Origin: Nissolia schottii
Lineage: Eukaryota; Streptophyta; Magnoliopsida; Fabales; Fabaceae
Direction of reading: 5' to 3'
Assembly (NCBI GenBank): GCA_003254905.1
Contig: QANU01073503.1
Span: forward strand, 443,694 to 507,693
DNA length: 64,000 nt
Shown here: one piece after another, positions 1-14,479 of the stretch
How the letters are laid out: the number at the start of each line of letters is the position of its first letter
Numbering within the stretch: the stretch's first letter is position 1
Notes under the pieces: model-generated
The model's database searches: none
Told to the model about the DNA's origin: nothing
Seen by the model: only the letters and a program-made list of their open reading frames with translations
Translations under genes and position numbers: made by a program

Positions 1-251
1 AATTGCAATTTTTCATTTTGTGAGAATGAGAAATAAAAGAAATAGAGTTATTTAATTTATTGTTTCTAAAAATAAAAATAATAATAATAAAATTATATTA
101 ATAAATATGTTTGTATAAAATATCACAAAAATGATACTAGCCTAGTAGTTAAGGCATTGCTTTAACATGTTGACTGCCACTCGTTTGAGCCTTAGTGAAG
201 ACAATGTAAGTTTACCAGCCCGTTAGGCCGCCTAACTTGTTCTCACCCCTA
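1..251. mobile_element. hAT-like miniature element, right part (left end outside window)
   Basis: This stretch matches the right half of the complete element at 35770-36380. Both share an AT-rich run with 'attatattaataaatatg', then a 'ctagtagttaaggcattg' type segment, then a GGCC-rich subterminal part, and both end in 'caccccta'. Here the end falls at about 251. The left terminus lies before the first base of the window, so no target duplication can be checked. No coding capacity is visible. Assignment to hAT rests on the terminal CACCCCTA and on the 8-bp spaced duplication around the other copy. Confidence 0.55.
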
Positions 252-2290
252 CTTCCATCAATTTAAACTTTTAAAAAATATGAGTCTTAAGATAATATCA
301 ATCTTTATAACAAAAAATGTCAAGAATCTCCATTTAAAAAAAAAAAATTATTTACACTACGAGAGAATGTATCTCTACCGGTTAACTTAAACTTCTAAGG
401 GAAAAAAAAAAAACTTGACATGAAGTCTAAAGCCATTGTCCTTCGTCCACTCCATACATTTCATTGGGACTAAAGTTTCTTTGCTAGGCATTTAGTTAGG
501 TCATACCGTCATTGGTAAAAGCAAGAATTCCAAATTGGACTGGCACTGCACTTGTTTTCTTTTTGTCACATAACCTTTTGAGTAAAGAATAGAGTAGAAT
601 ATAATGATTATTCCGCTCTCTAGACTCTAGACAGTGTCACACATCACAATACAAGGACCATGGACAGCTCATTGACCCAAAAAATACAGATAGGAAGCTG
701 TGAGACGCTAGAAGCCTAGAAAGAAACACAGACACATATAATTTTGAGACTGCAACATTTTTGAGACAAGTCTATTTCAGCCTTCCCAATCAGTGACCAG
801 TCAAGAACAGAGAGAGTGTGTTTCTTGAAGAGGCCATTCAATCAATAATGGGTGCATTCTTCTCTGCACACATTCACTTTGGGGACCCCTGATCTTATTA
901 TCTGGATAGCCCTCCCTCTTGGAGTGGCTGTCACGTAAGTCGAAATTTTTATGAGATTTAAATTAATATTAACTTGTGTATAGTAGTAAAAATATGATAG
1001 AAAGACAGTGACAAGGATAATGAAAATTTTTGTTACTTCTATTCAAATACAAAAATATAGAAATTTTATATGTTACTATCTCTTGTTTTGTTCATGGTAT
1101 CAAACATTGGACATCTTATTTTCACTCAAAATTATAATTGAAAATACTTTATTTGAAAAAATCATAAAAATCGTTGTCATTGTTTGCGGTATCAATCAAG
1201 TTCTTCCTCAAATTTTGGAAATCATCAAAACCATCTTTAAAGTTGATAAAAGTTTATTAAATTAGTCTTTGAGACTGACTAATTTGATTGACGTTAAAAG
1301 ATTAATTTGATGTACTTTTAGTAATTTTGGAAATGAATTTAATAATTTTAATAATTTTAATAATTTTTCAAATTATAATTGTGACCATTATTACTAGTCC
1401 ATGAATTTTTTAAAATATATAATTTTTACTTAATTTATTCTTAATTGATACAAGGCATCATTATCCACTCGTAAAATTTCAAACATTTTCCTTCTACGGT
1501 GTATAAAGAGATGGTAGTCACTATAAAGCTACACCTGGCCCTTCGTGATGGGGAAGAGGAACATTTCCTCAATTGTTGGATTTGCTGCTGCTCTCGATTT
1601 GTCATACTGAATCATCATTGATACATTATAGAGAATGATAATTAAGTTGGTAAACGTAGTTCAGCAATTGTCTCTCATTCTTGCAAGAAAATCACTTCTA
1701 TAGAGATAAGAGTGTCTGTAAAGTGGAGTACATATAACAGTCCTGTACACTGTTTATAGCCTTCATTTAGTATATAGCAGGGCATTAATTGGTGCCCATG
1801 TCCTATTTCCTAGTAATTCATTTTCAGGGCAGCGCAAATTAGAGGCAAGCTTCCATATTGAGTGATACAAAGTAACTACTATATATGTTGGTTCTTAAAT
1901 AATTGGTCACTTTAATTATGTATATGAATTAAGAAAATAATTAAAAACATCTTAATGTTATAAAAATTTAGAAACATTGGTAAAGAGAGGGTTTTTTTTT
2001 TTTTTTTTTCAATCATCACAAAATATTTTTTAGATTTCAATAAGTCTAATGCTAGATAACCGCTAAAAGCACAAGTCCGGAAAACACAAAATGTGTCCCG
2101 ACCACACCTTCATAGCTCCAAATACCCGGACTCGTCCCTGAAATACTCCAATCATCCCACGAATTGTTATTTCTAAACAAGTCATGAAGGGTATAACGAA
2201 CATATCTTGTCTCCACATTTGTCAAGAATTGCTTCAAAAACTTTTAATTCATGTAGAGTTCCGGCCCAACCAACAACTATATGTATTATA
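252..2290. other. Intergenic, no gene recognised
   Basis: This is AT-rich sequence with only short open frames (the longest is 85 codons at 1008-1265, low complexity and unlike any family I know). A short exon-like piece around 848-931 ends in a consensus donor but lacks a usable frame. A T-run lies at about 1992-2009. I see no RNA gene. Confidence 0.5.
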
Positions 2291-2588
2291 TCCTATTTAA
2301 TTCTTAGACTTTATACTTGTGTTTTAGTTAGTCTCTCAACTTAAAAAAAAAGTGGCAAATTAATCTTTGAACCTTACAAACATTAGATTTGTTAATCCTT
2401 ACCCCATGTTCTAAGAGAAAATAGGTAAATTGTTTAAAGATTACTTACGGTAATACTGTTGGTGTTCAAAAACTATTTAGGGTAACAAGTCCAACATTTA
2501 CAAAATTTAAGGACTAACCTGTCATTTTTTTTAAATTAAAGAACCAACTAGAACAAAAATATAAAGTGTAGAACCAAATAAGATAATA
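2291..2588. repeat. Fold-back miniature element, about 300 bp
   Basis: The left half (from 'tatttaattcttagactttatac') and the right half (ending 'aaagtgtagaaccaaataagata') are diverged reverse complements over roughly 130 bp each. Shared landmarks are 'ttttagttagtctctcaa' on the left and its counterpart 'ttaaagaaccaactagaac' on the right. No protein is encoded. The ends and target duplication are not sharp, so the superfamily is left open. Confidence 0.55.
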
Positions 2589-5500
2589 ACTCTTATTATG
2601 CATTCCACGGCATAATCACACACCTAAAGTGGAATTGTGGGCGCTAATGGATGTGGTGGAAATTATATTATTTAATGCACATCAAACTTAATCAGTTAAG
2701 GCATTGACCAAATCATGGTTGTGTTCAAACTTTGAAGCATGATAAGTCTTAATCCACATACATACCATAGGGCAAAACAAACCATGCCGTTCATATGGTC
2801 AAGAAAAACACGGTTATAATTCAACACGATGCACTCACAAGTATCATTGTCATGTTTAGATCAAGAAAATGACCCCCATTTTCCTCCATAGCATTTGTCC
2901 ATACGCGTTTGAATTTTTAGGCACGTTAATTAGTAGCGGTTGTTCACTCCCACGGGTCACACTGCTCGTATATTCTTTGACCAGGCAAAATTTTAATTTA
3001 TCCCCGTTTGCTTTGTATCTATATATATGTTGTTATGTAGGGACAAGTACCAAACCATTACTTGAAAACAAATGGCCAGCAAAAAGCATAGGGTATAGAT
3101 CTCTTCTTCTTGCCTATGAATGTTACCTTTGACAATATTAATTAACCAATGATGTGTATGACTTATAATATTATTAATGGAATGTTCAATATTATGTACC
3201 TGTAATCATAGAAGATATCCAAACTTAACTTAGGATCAATAATGTAAAGGTGAATACTATGTCCTTGGTTTGTTTCGCAGTGTTATAAATTACTTACATT
3301 TGCTTCACATATATAGTGTTATAAATGGTGTGTATATAGATTTTTCTTTTTTCTGTTTCACCATGCAATAATTTTATTTTTTTAAAATTGATCCTAATTA
3401 ACACATAGTGGTTAATTATTTGTCAAACGCCATTTATTATAATAGCCTCGTGGTGATTTCTTTAAAGATCTTTGTTGTTGTTTTATGTTTTTTTTTTCTT
3501 TTTCAAATTTTTGGTTGAGATCTTTGTTGTTTTATTTAGAACAGATTCCCTTTGTTTCATCCCATTTGTCTTCACTTATTTATTCAAAGTCAGTAGTTCT
3601 TCGGAAGGTCAGACCAATAATATTCCGTAATGAAATCCAAGAAAATTTGTCTTGATCGTACTAACTACTAAAGACCTCTTGTTTTACATCAATTTACTGT
3701 CACATGGTTGGGATAAGATGAAAATTAAGGACTGTCAGCAACAAGAAATGTTCTTTGACGGTTTGGTTATAATTTCTCTCTCCTTTGTTTGTGCACATCT
3801 ATGAGAGAAATTGTTTGCATGTTGTTTACTGCATTTAATACGTGTTTTAATCATATTATTATTAGTTATTAATTTTCATTTATAGCATTTAAAAAATATA
3901 TAAAATTAAAATATCAGTAATTTTTAAAATTATACAATAATTTCTCATAAAATTAATCTATTAATAAAGTAGATTGTGGATAATCCCTTCCTTAATTAAT
4001 GAGATGAGATTTATTCTTATCTTCCTTTAGAGCTTAATCCACGCAATGTGGGACGTGACTTGAACCTATGCTAAGTGGCTTAGTCTTCCTCTTGAGTTTG
4101 ACTCAACCATGATTAAATTAGACATTAGGCTTAACAGAGTATATGTCTGGCCGTTAAGAGTTTAGATATAGATTAATTATCTCGTAATTCATATCATCAT
4201 CTTTTTTAAAAGAGACGCGAGACACTTGTCAATTTTAAAGAACAAATTAAAAAGAGAAAAGAATTACATATGTTATTTATAAAAACTATTAAAAAAATAA
4301 TTACAAAACTTTAATATTTTTCATAATTGTGTAAAAAGACCAACCGCGATGAATCATTGAGTTCACAACTTGTCTTGTCGTGATCCCTAACTCTAGTTTC
4401 TTATCTCATTCATTCCTCTTTATCTTGTTGTACCTAATGCTGCACGTGTATGACCCCGTACACTAGATAGAGTACTTCAAATTTTTAGCCTTTGACCGGA
4501 CACTACGCACGCTTGAATGTTTTGTGCTTCATTATAGAGTAATGAAGTAAAGAAAAGTACTAGATGCAATAAATGATTTGGATCTTTAAAAATAACTAAT
4601 TACTATACATTATTTATTAATTAGGAAAATGTGAAGAGAATATGTCCGAATGATAAATTATGAGTTTTTCTAACATGTATTTAAGACTATTTTTGATTTA
4701 GAGAGATGATAGAAGATTAGAGATACAGAAACATAAATTTTTTTTTATTGTTTATACCTAATTGAAGTTGAGATAGAGGGGATAAAAAAAAATTATCCCT
4801 ATTCTCGTGTCTTTGTTTCATTGTCTTATATCTGATATCAAATGTAGTGTAAAGTGCTTGTTAAAGATCTATAAAAAGAAAAAAGTTTTAGTTTTTTTAA
4901 AGTATTTTATTTTCTGCATTGGAAATTTAAACAACTTATGTTTTCAATTAAAAATTTTCTTCTTATGATTTATTAAGGACAATTATTAGTGAAATCCAAA
5001 GTTATTTCTCTTTATTTTAGTATGGCTCTAATTGAGTAAATAACTTATTTAAATTCTTATGTAAAAGTAATTTTTGAAAAGTAATTTGTAAAAAATTATT
5101 TTATATTTAAATATTTAATAAATAAAATATTTAATTTTTGAGTGTTTTAGAAGGTGGTTATAGAGAAGTTAAATATTTTAAAATATACTAAAAATAGTTT
5201 TTTATAAGTAATACATTGTATAGAGTCAAATGAAATAAAAATAAATTATAACTTCGAAAAATTAAAAACGAAACATAAGCGATGCTATCGAAACAGATCA
5301 GTGTAGCACCCTGACAAGAATTAATGTTTGCAAATTTATATACGTACCAAATATTCTTACCAAGTCTCCTATTATTTTTGCATATTAAGTAAAGTAAACA
5401 TTAATTAATTTTAATTTTTAAAAAACATTGGTTGTATTCATTTTTTTTTACTTTATTTAATTTGTAGCAAAATTTTTCATAGAATAAAACAAAACTCCAT

Positions 5501-7129
5501 TGACAGATATTAATGTTTGAGAAATGGTAAATCCTCTTACACAGTGTATATGGATCTTTCTAATGCAAAATTTCTCAGATATATTAAATGATGGATAAAT
5601 ATTTTGTAAATTACATTTGATGTAATTTTATGAAAATTTTAAATATATATAATATTAATTAGAATAATGAATAAATTTACATAAGTAGTTAGTGTTAGCT
5701 CACCAACTATTAATATCAACGAAATATATTAGTATGAAAATAGCACGTTGACTGTACTGAATATAATCTGTTGTGAATTTTTTGGATAGTTTTAATAATT
5801 TTAAATTAAAGATGGAGCAATTTATAAATGGAGTCGTGATAGAAACTCCCACTTGAAAAGGTATACGTTGCATTTGATATACATCGTTATAAGTTTAATT
5901 ATTATACACTCTTCTCGTATTTTAACTCAATTAAATTTTATCACATAATTAAAATAATTAATTTTTTCATTTATTACTTAAAAAGATATGTGTATATATA
6001 TAATTTTTTTATTTAGATTATAATAAATAACTATTAGTACATAACAATTTTTTTTAACATATTGATGACACTAAAATTTAAATTTTTAACTTTATGTATA
6101 TTACTTAAACATTTCGTCATTAAACTACTCCTTTAGCGCACGACACTTAATCATGATGGTGTGAATAAATAAATAATTAATTAAAGGCTTCTTAATTTCT
6201 CCAAATGGCTTCGTTCCTATGACACCGCCATATGATAATTTAATTTCTAATTATTACGTACCCAGTTCAAGATGCGGCAACTTTTTTCTTTTCAGTATTT
6301 TTGTCTTTGCATTTTTAGTTTTAGGCAAAATTTTAAATTTTATTTTTTTTCAACAGTATTTTCTTCAAACACAACAAGAAGAAAAAAACAAGATAAAGAT
6401 GATCTGTTACTCTTACAAGTTTGTACATTACCTTTGTCTTAGAATAGGAAAATCTTGTTACTCTAAATTTTATTTTGAAAATAAAAATGATATTCTATTA
6501 CTGATTTTGTATGATAACATTTAAATTTTGTATTGTGTAATCAATTCTGTATCACCTATTGGGATGTAATTAATAACAGAAATTACTCCCGTAATATCAG
6601 AGGTAAAAACAACCATTAAATCGTCAGCTCAGCCGTATTTTTAAAGAGTTTTAACAGCAATATTTTTTAGTGATATTAAAGAAAATATCTTGTAATTTAA
6701 CTAAATATTTCTAAAAAATAAATATGTATAGAAAAGTATTTTTATTTTATTTTTATATAGGGTACCACCAACATCTAGGAATTTTAGACCCTATATTTTA
6801 AATTTGGATGGTTTCTCACACCATGAACAAAAGTTAACAATTGGTATTTAAAACTAATTTTCTTCTACTGACCAAAATTCATTGGGTAGATTTCCAAGAG
6901 TGCAATTTTTTTCAATATTAAAAACTCTATAATCATTCTTAAGAACTAATGCAGAGTTTAAAGATCCATAATTTGGTCGTTGAACCTGTGATTTAACTCT
7001 AACAATTGCTTATCAATTGTGACAAAATGAATATATATCCATTCTAAAATGATGTTCTATAATAATATTATATTTTTCATGCCAAGAGCGCTCTTAAAGA
7101 AGCACTTAATTTAGGGGCAACAATATTTT
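2589..7129. other. Intergenic, AT-rich, no gene recognised
   Basis: No open frame here resembles a known protein. The 2869-3132 and 6219-6524 frames have composition typical of chance ORFs in AT-rich DNA. A segment around 4690-4850 contains 'gagatacagaaacataaat' and 'tctcgtgtctttgtttcattgtctt', which recall the MITE family at 12954-13269, but I cannot delimit a copy. I see no tRNA-like or rRNA-like sequence. Confidence 0.5.
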
Positions 7130-7880
7130 GTTGTTCACAAAATAAAGTCACACTTCTCACAACCATCCATATTCTCAATTTCTGAATAAGTGAATGGTGC
7201 TTTGGACTGGTTGATAACATTAACTATATCTTGCAATTTTTGCTATAATACTTGGCAATATTCCTAAGATTTCTTTCATCAAATGCAAGACGAAAACAAA
7301 ATCAAATGAGGTATACCTAAAATAAAATGGAGCATTTTTCAATACAACTTTTTCAACTTCATTTTTATATGATGTCAAGAGTTCTATCATCTGAAGGAAG
7401 TTGTCCCTATTTTTTTACTCTAGAATTTCATAAGGACCTCTAACAGCACAAGCTTGTAATAATAACCAATGAACGACATCAATTGAAGTCTTAATACACA
7501 GTCTATTCTTCATAATTTAATTCAATTTTTGCACATGAAGAATGTTACTAGTATGCCCAGGTTGATTTAATAGGTCTTCACCAGCTCTTATTGCATCATT
7601 GTTGTGTGGTGAGCACGGATCTCCTATATGATTTAGAAAATCACAATTCTTTCTATCTCAGACGTTTTTTTTAATTTGTAAAATTTTTAGTAAAAAACAT
7701 TTGATCCATGACGCTCAAATGGTTTTTTTGTTAAAGAGATAACAATGTAAGTAAAATAGTGCATTTTTCTCTATAGAATATTCAATATTCTAACCAAGAA
7801 GGAAACATTTTAAACCAACTAGCCTCCTGAATTCTTTTTGGATATTTGACATCATTTAAAGGAAAATCACATTTTAGTTG
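7130..7880 (-). pseudogene. Decayed hAT-type transposase (TTF zinc-finger/ZMYM1-like) gene fragment
   Basis: Translating the minus strand piecewise across stops and frameshifts gives blocks in the order seen in plant TTF-type zinc-finger hAT transposases. They are a 'CDFPLNDVKYPKRIQEASWF' block near 7860-7800, then 'LEYSIEKNALFYLHCYLF', then 'NNDAIRAGEDLLNQPGHTSN', then 'TSIDVVHWLLLQACAVRGP' near 7490-7440, then 'RDNFLQMIELLTSYKNEVEK' and 'VVLKNAP' near 7410-7330. The family normally reads WLEYS..KDAAFCFYCYLF, then RLKTSIDAVRWLTFQACAFRG, then GNFLELLKLLASYN, then VVLENAP, so the order is kept. Several in-frame stops and at least two frameshifts are present. The catalytic C-terminal half and dimerisation domain are not visible downstream. 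This is a dead relic, not an expressed gene. Confidence 0.72.
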
Positions 7881-8550
7881 GTTCGACTCCTTTTTAAATA
7901 AGCCCTCTTATAGTAGCATCCCTTTGATTCATTAAATATTTTCATATTTAAAGTCATTTTTCTAGCAAGGCGGGACTCTTAAAATTTATCATCAAATTCA
8001 TCGTTTATAATTTTGAGTGTCTTACGATTATTTTTCATGTTCAATTTTAGAAGTGTCACTTTTTAACTTTTCAAAAGGGGAAAGAATTTGAAATTACATT
8101 AAAATATTACCCCTCCTGTTTCTGTAGTACAACTGTATCAATAATTTTTCTTTTAAAATAACCTTCAATTATTTTTCGCTTAATCATTTCTTTTAAAATT
8201 TCCCTCCAACAGCATACCCTAAAAAAATAAATAAAATGTTTACAATAATATATTGAATCACAATTCCACAACCAGATCACACCTAATTGTAATATAATTA
8301 TATACAGATTAAAGAAGATTAAAAAACAAGAAAACATCACAGTGTGGCGTCACTCACTATCATCATAGACCTATACAGCAACAAGATTTAACTTAAAACT
8401 CTGTTAAATTTCAATCAGAGCAAGTGGCAGATGCAGACAAACAAATAAAAAATCCATATATAATCACAATATAATAATAATATACAGGTAAGTATTCAGA
8501 TAATAATCGATCACAGTTGACAATATAATAAATGGTGATTTCTTGATTAT

Positions 8551-8897
8551 CCATGGGATAAATATCTCATGATATTTAATTTATCTATTTTTTATAATTA
8601 AATTTATTAATTTTTATTATCATTTCATGATTTAATATGATATTAATAAATTATATGATCTAATATGATAAATTAATACTTTTTAATACAATATTTATAG
8701 AGAGGTGCGTTATAAGTTCAAATGGTCTGTAAATATTTAAACTTCTTATAAGTTCTCTCTTTTAATAATTTGATTAATAAAATATTTATTATAATCTTAT
8801 AAAACATAACATAATAATAAAAATTGATAAATTTAGTTATAAAATTATTAAAAATTAAATAAATTAAATATCATAAGATATTTATTTTATAGAGTAA
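8551..8897 (-). mobile_element. MITE family A, copy 1 (opposite orientation to copies 2 and 3)
   Basis: This is an AT-rich element of about 350 bp. Its two ends are reverse complements ('gataaatatctcatgatatttaatttat' on the left, 'aaataaattaaatatcataagatatttat' on the right). Its centre ('gaggtgcgttataagttcaaatggtct') is the reverse complement of the centre of the copies at 38741-39080 and 41595-41955. It encodes no protein. Exact ends are uncertain by about 10 bp. Confidence 0.6.
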
Positions 8898-10135
8898 CTT
8901 ACAAATCACAAAAAAAATATATAAGGATTTAGATATGAAAGACGGGCTCAAGCATATTACGAGAGCAGTAGTAGAGCACCCACTCTTACACTTGGAGAGA
9001 GAGTAAATGTTGGTGGAAGTAAAAAATTAGGATATCAAAAGAAGAGTGTCAGTAAAAAGAATTGGTGAAATGGGTTAAGAAAAATTGAGCTTATCATGAT
9101 GAATGGGGTTTTTTCTTTGACATATTATTTTTTATTAGTCAAAACAATTATATTTTTAGAACTATAGTATAAATACATATATATATATACACATACATAT
9201 AAGTCTAATTTTTATTTTGGAGTGCAGTTACCCGTGCCCTGTAATTGTAAATGTCCTGCTTCTGCTGTCGATGAATATAAATTAATTTTTATTTATAATA
9301 TATTTTCATAATCATTAAAAAAATGCATGGTGCACACAAAAATTTATTGACCAAAGTATATTAGATGCTGACCGCAAAAGATTTTTATATATAAGATATA
9401 TATAGATTTATTATTATTATTATTTATTGTTTTAGAAGGTATTTTAGTTGGACATATACTACCAAATATTTTTTAATATATCAAAAATGATAAATTGCTG
9501 GTTAGATTACATGAGCATATCAAACACTAGAACATAATATTACTATCAATTTAAGAAGTGATAGTAATCAGAATTAATATTGGCAATTTTATCATGTATT
9601 AATTTGTCGAACTCCATAAGCTATATTAATGTATGACATTGTTTAGAGATAAGATTTGAGTAAACTTTACAAGTGAGAGATATCTCTCATCTTACAAACT
9701 AACTTTTGGATTTAGTTAGATTATTCAAGTCAAAATATGATATAAAAAATTACTCCAAATATTAAATCACCTTATAAATATTTGCAAATTTCATAACTTT
9801 TAAAGTTAAATCACTCCATTCTTAATAAGCCCGGATTGGAACAATCACGCGTTAAAACAACACAAAAGATTGGAGCAAACGTGACTCAATTACAAATCGC
9901 ATTGCTATCCAATTCCTCTTTTCATGACAAAATAGTGAAAAGTGAAAATGGGAACAAAATAGTCCCCGCAATTCTTAGAAGTTGCCTTCCATAAAAAAAT
10001 AATTAAAAAAAAGAAAGAAAGAAAGAAAGAAAGAGAGTCTGAACCAAATCCACCAATACAATACAAGAAAGAAAAATAAAATAAAATAAAAAGGGAAAAA
10101 AGAAGAAGTTACCAATATACCCCTCTTGGATACTC
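8898..10135. other. Intergenic and upstream region of the gibberellin 2-oxidase gene
   Basis: No gene is visible. A stretch at about 9640-9790 contains 'gtgagagatatctctcatcttacaaactaac', a motif I associate with dispersed plant repeats. A GAAA microsatellite lies at about 10011-10035. The last few hundred bases should hold the promoter of the downstream gene. Confidence 0.45.
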
Positions 10136-10143
10136 TATATATA
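10136..10143 (+). promoter_or_regulatory. Probable TATA box of the gibberellin 2-oxidase gene
   Basis: A TATATATA run lies 166 bp before the start codon at 10309. Transcription would then begin near 10170, giving a leader of about 140 nt that contains a CT-rich microsatellite at about 10212-10229, a common feature of plant leaders. This is inferred from position only. Confidence 0.5.
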
Positions 10144-10308
10144 GTTCCCAACTCTTGTACCAATCTTCATTGCCCTCGCATGCACATAGCATTTCGAAAT
10201 CTTCCACAATACTCTCTCTCTCTCTCTCCCCACTCTGCCTTGTTGTATATTATATTCTGTGATACACAGAGAGCAAAACACAGAGGCAATTAAGTAAGTT
10301 GAAGAAGC

Positions 10309-11504
<1,196 letters not shown>

Positions 11505-11646
11505 TTACTCTTTTCTTTTCTTTTCTTTTTCTTTCTTCGTTTCCGGGGTTTGCAATACTTGACCCTACTTAGACATATATATATATATAAGAAATCGAAT
11601 TATAGGTTGTTTATCATGTTCTTCCTTCTCTTCTTTTTTTTTTTTT

Positions 11647-11816
11647 NNNNNNNNNNNNNNNNNNNNNNNNNNNNNNNNNNNNNNNNNNNNNNNNNNNNNN
11701 NNNNNNNNNNNNNNNNNNNNNNNNNNNNNNNNNNNNNNNNNNNNNNNNNNNNNNNNNNNNNNNNNNNNNNNNNNNNNNNNNNNNNNNNNNNNNNNNNNNN
11801 NNNNNNNNNNNNNNNN
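11647..11816. other. Assembly gap (170 N) flanked by poly-T and poly-A
   Basis: The gap lies about 140 bp after the gibberellin 2-oxidase stop codon, probably in or just beyond its 3' untranslated region. It starts directly after a T-run and ends directly before an A-run, so the missing sequence may be a low-complexity or inverted-repeat tract. Open frames drawn across it have no meaning. Confidence 0.95.
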
Positions 11817-12953
11817 AAAAAAAAAAAAAAACAACCACCTAATATTGGTATTGGGAATTGGCTATGATATTCCGTACATGTGTCTGTTTGAATCACTTAC
11901 TTATAAACTACGCAACTCCATAATGTTAACCAATAAATATAACGATATATATAATAATATTTTTTTGAACGGTTACAAAGTTTATAACACCCTCAGAAAT
12001 GTCAATGCAATATGCACACGTACGCAGTCATAGTGGGGGGAGAGAAAAAATATATTTAGTCAAGACATATATTTTTAGTTTTGGTTTTTGATGGAATTAC
12101 CGACATTCAAATTTTATCATTACAAATCTGTTTAATTCAGTCTGATCCGTTAGAATTCTTTCAGCAATAATTTTTTTTGGGATATTGATATTATATATTT
12201 TTGGATAGTAATATAACGATAATGTTAAATGGTCAATGATTATAAGCTTCAAGAAATATGAAACTTGAGTTTGTTTGATTTTTCTTTTCGTTTATTGTTT
12301 TTCAATTTACTTTTCTGTATATATTTATAAAATAATAGCAAAAATAGAAAATAAAATATATATTCTTTTATTATTATATTCACAAATTCTAAAAGACAAA
12401 ATAAATTGAAAAAAAAAAAACCATACAATTTGACACAACTGAACCCAAAGATGATAGCCTCCCATAAACCAGAAAAATAAGTTATGAATATATACATATT
12501 TAAATTAAACGGTGTATTAGTCACGAAATGATATTTTTCATAGGCGTATTTGCCACGCCTTGTATATAAGTCAATTATATAATAAGTTAATATAATATTT
12601 TATTTAAATAATAATGATAAAAAGTACAAGAAAAATATATATAGAAATTAAATGGTTCATTTTTTTAATTTTTTAATATTTAATAAAATAAAAATAATTT
12701 ATTAAAAGATTGCTTAAATATTAAATGACATTTAATATAAATTAAAATTTTAAATAATTAATTATATTACGATTAATATTTAAATTATTAATAATAGAGA
12801 GAGGATAATATTATATGATATCTAATACAATCTCAATCCGAACACTTTATTTGCATTAAAAAAAAAATTCAAACACTTTATAATTGTGAAAATTTATTAG
12901 GCCTTATACGACGTCTCACTTTATAACTGCCAAATCTTATACAATAAAGTTAT
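11817..12953. other. Intergenic, AT-rich, no gene recognised
   Basis: Only short chance ORFs are present (62 and 91 codons, strongly biased to F/I/N/K). I see no repeat with clear ends and no RNA gene. Confidence 0.5.
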
Positions 12954-13269
12954 GTTTAGTTGTTGAGACAAAACTAGAATACAGAGATATAAAATATATT
13001 AGACTAAAAATTAATCTTATATTTTGTTTAGTGATGATATACAAGACATAATCTATTGTATGTGTCATGTTTACTTTTGTGGTGACAAGACATAAAAATA
13101 TGATAAATGACTTAAAATATATTTTAAGTCACCTTTTTACTCATTCATAGTTTCATTGAAACTCTATCTCTATCATTGTCCTCGTGTCTTAACAAAATAG
13201 AAGTACAAAAAATATATTAATTTTTTTGCCTTGAGACACAAATTTTTATACTTGTCTTCATAACTAAAC
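12954..13269 (+). mobile_element. MITE family B, copy 1
   Basis: The element begins 'tgtttagttgttgagac' and ends 'cttcataactaaac', which are reverse-complementary ends. The interior ('gtttagtgatgatatacaagacataa', 'gtggtgacaagacataaaaatatg', 'tgacttaaaatat') recurs in reverse orientation at about 53000-53245. There is no coding capacity. The 'gtttagtgatgatatacaag' core is a type common in legume genomes, which is recall and not computed. Confidence 0.6.
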
Positions 13270-14471
13270 AGAATTTTATGTCCATGTATCTTTATATTTG
13301 CGTCTTATATCAACAATCAAAGACAACTTAAAGACATTATTTTGTCACACACCAATAAAAACTATATAATAAATAAATATCGAATGGACATCATTTAAAA
13401 CAGTAGTGACGTTGATAAGTATGGTGTGATGAACTCTCAACTGTGTGGAATCTTAATATCCCATTGACCTTAGCTATTTTGATGGTGATAGACTTCAGAG
13501 AGTGTTTATTAAGAAATGTATCTCATCATTTAATTTAATATAAGGTGGCATGGCGACGATAGATAGATTAATTAAGTCAACTAGTGCCTTTTATTTCACC
13601 ATTTTGCATCATATGTGATATGTGTGTGTGTACATCTCATGTATATGTGATCACCTTTATTGTTACATTAGAGAGAGTGATGACAAGAAGGGAAAAGGAG
13701 TCATTATTGCATTAATTTGACGGTGGTGGGTGATTGCATAATACTAATAAAACCCATGATAAAAACATGATGAATATCTTCTTGATGGTAGTGGGACACA
13801 TATATATACAGTATGCTCTTACGAGAGTTTGCTTCACGTTCTCCCTTTTAGGTATAACTTTTGTACTTCAGCTTGTAGCGTTCACTTTTATTTTTGTTAA
13901 TTTCTTTGAGTATTTTTTTTATTATTATTTTGCTTAATTTTCAGCCAGAGCTGTTGTATTCAGCCTCGATTTGGTCTATTTTGAGTATTTTTTTTAAAGC
14001 AAATTTAAGATTTAATGCTATACATAGAACACAGATTTAATCCATTATATATAAAAAGAGAGTTTAATTTCTTTACCCTGTCAACCAATCAAATATTTTG
14101 ATATACATGATTTTTGAATGAGTGAAAAAGAAAGTCTACCATTTAAGTTCATGTGGCAAAATTTGATTGATTAACAGTATAAAATTTATACTATTAGTAG
14201 ATAAAAATTAAACTTATAATACAAAAATTGAATAAACTTATAAAATTAAACGTTGCTTAATTATTGTTATCTATAAATTAATTAGACTATAATTGCAAAC
14301 AAAATCTAATAGAAAAATTAATAACTGCAACAAACTGTATAAGATATTATAATAATAACCTTTTAATCGGATAAAAGGCACTTCATCAAAACTTTTAGCG
14401 CACACAATTAGCTAGAAGCAAGGCATCTTTGGACTAGTCCACACTATGTATATGTGGGGGCTAGGGTAGTG
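13270..14471. other. Intergenic, no gene recognised
   Basis: This is AT-rich DNA with a short TG-repeat near 13620. No coding or RNA feature can be supported. Confidence 0.5.
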
Positions 14472-14479
14472 GATATCAC

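Noticed and set aside
848..931. Exon-like piece starting ATGGGTGCATTC and ending at a consensus donor CAC|GTAAGT
   Set aside because: The ATG frame stops after 14 codons. The frame giving a hydrophobic peptide (LIIWIALPLGVAVT) has no start codon and meets an upstream stop, and no matching downstream exon was found.
11550..11896. Open frames running through the N gap near 11647-11816
   Set aside because: They consist mainly of undefined residues; only the flanking homopolymers are real.
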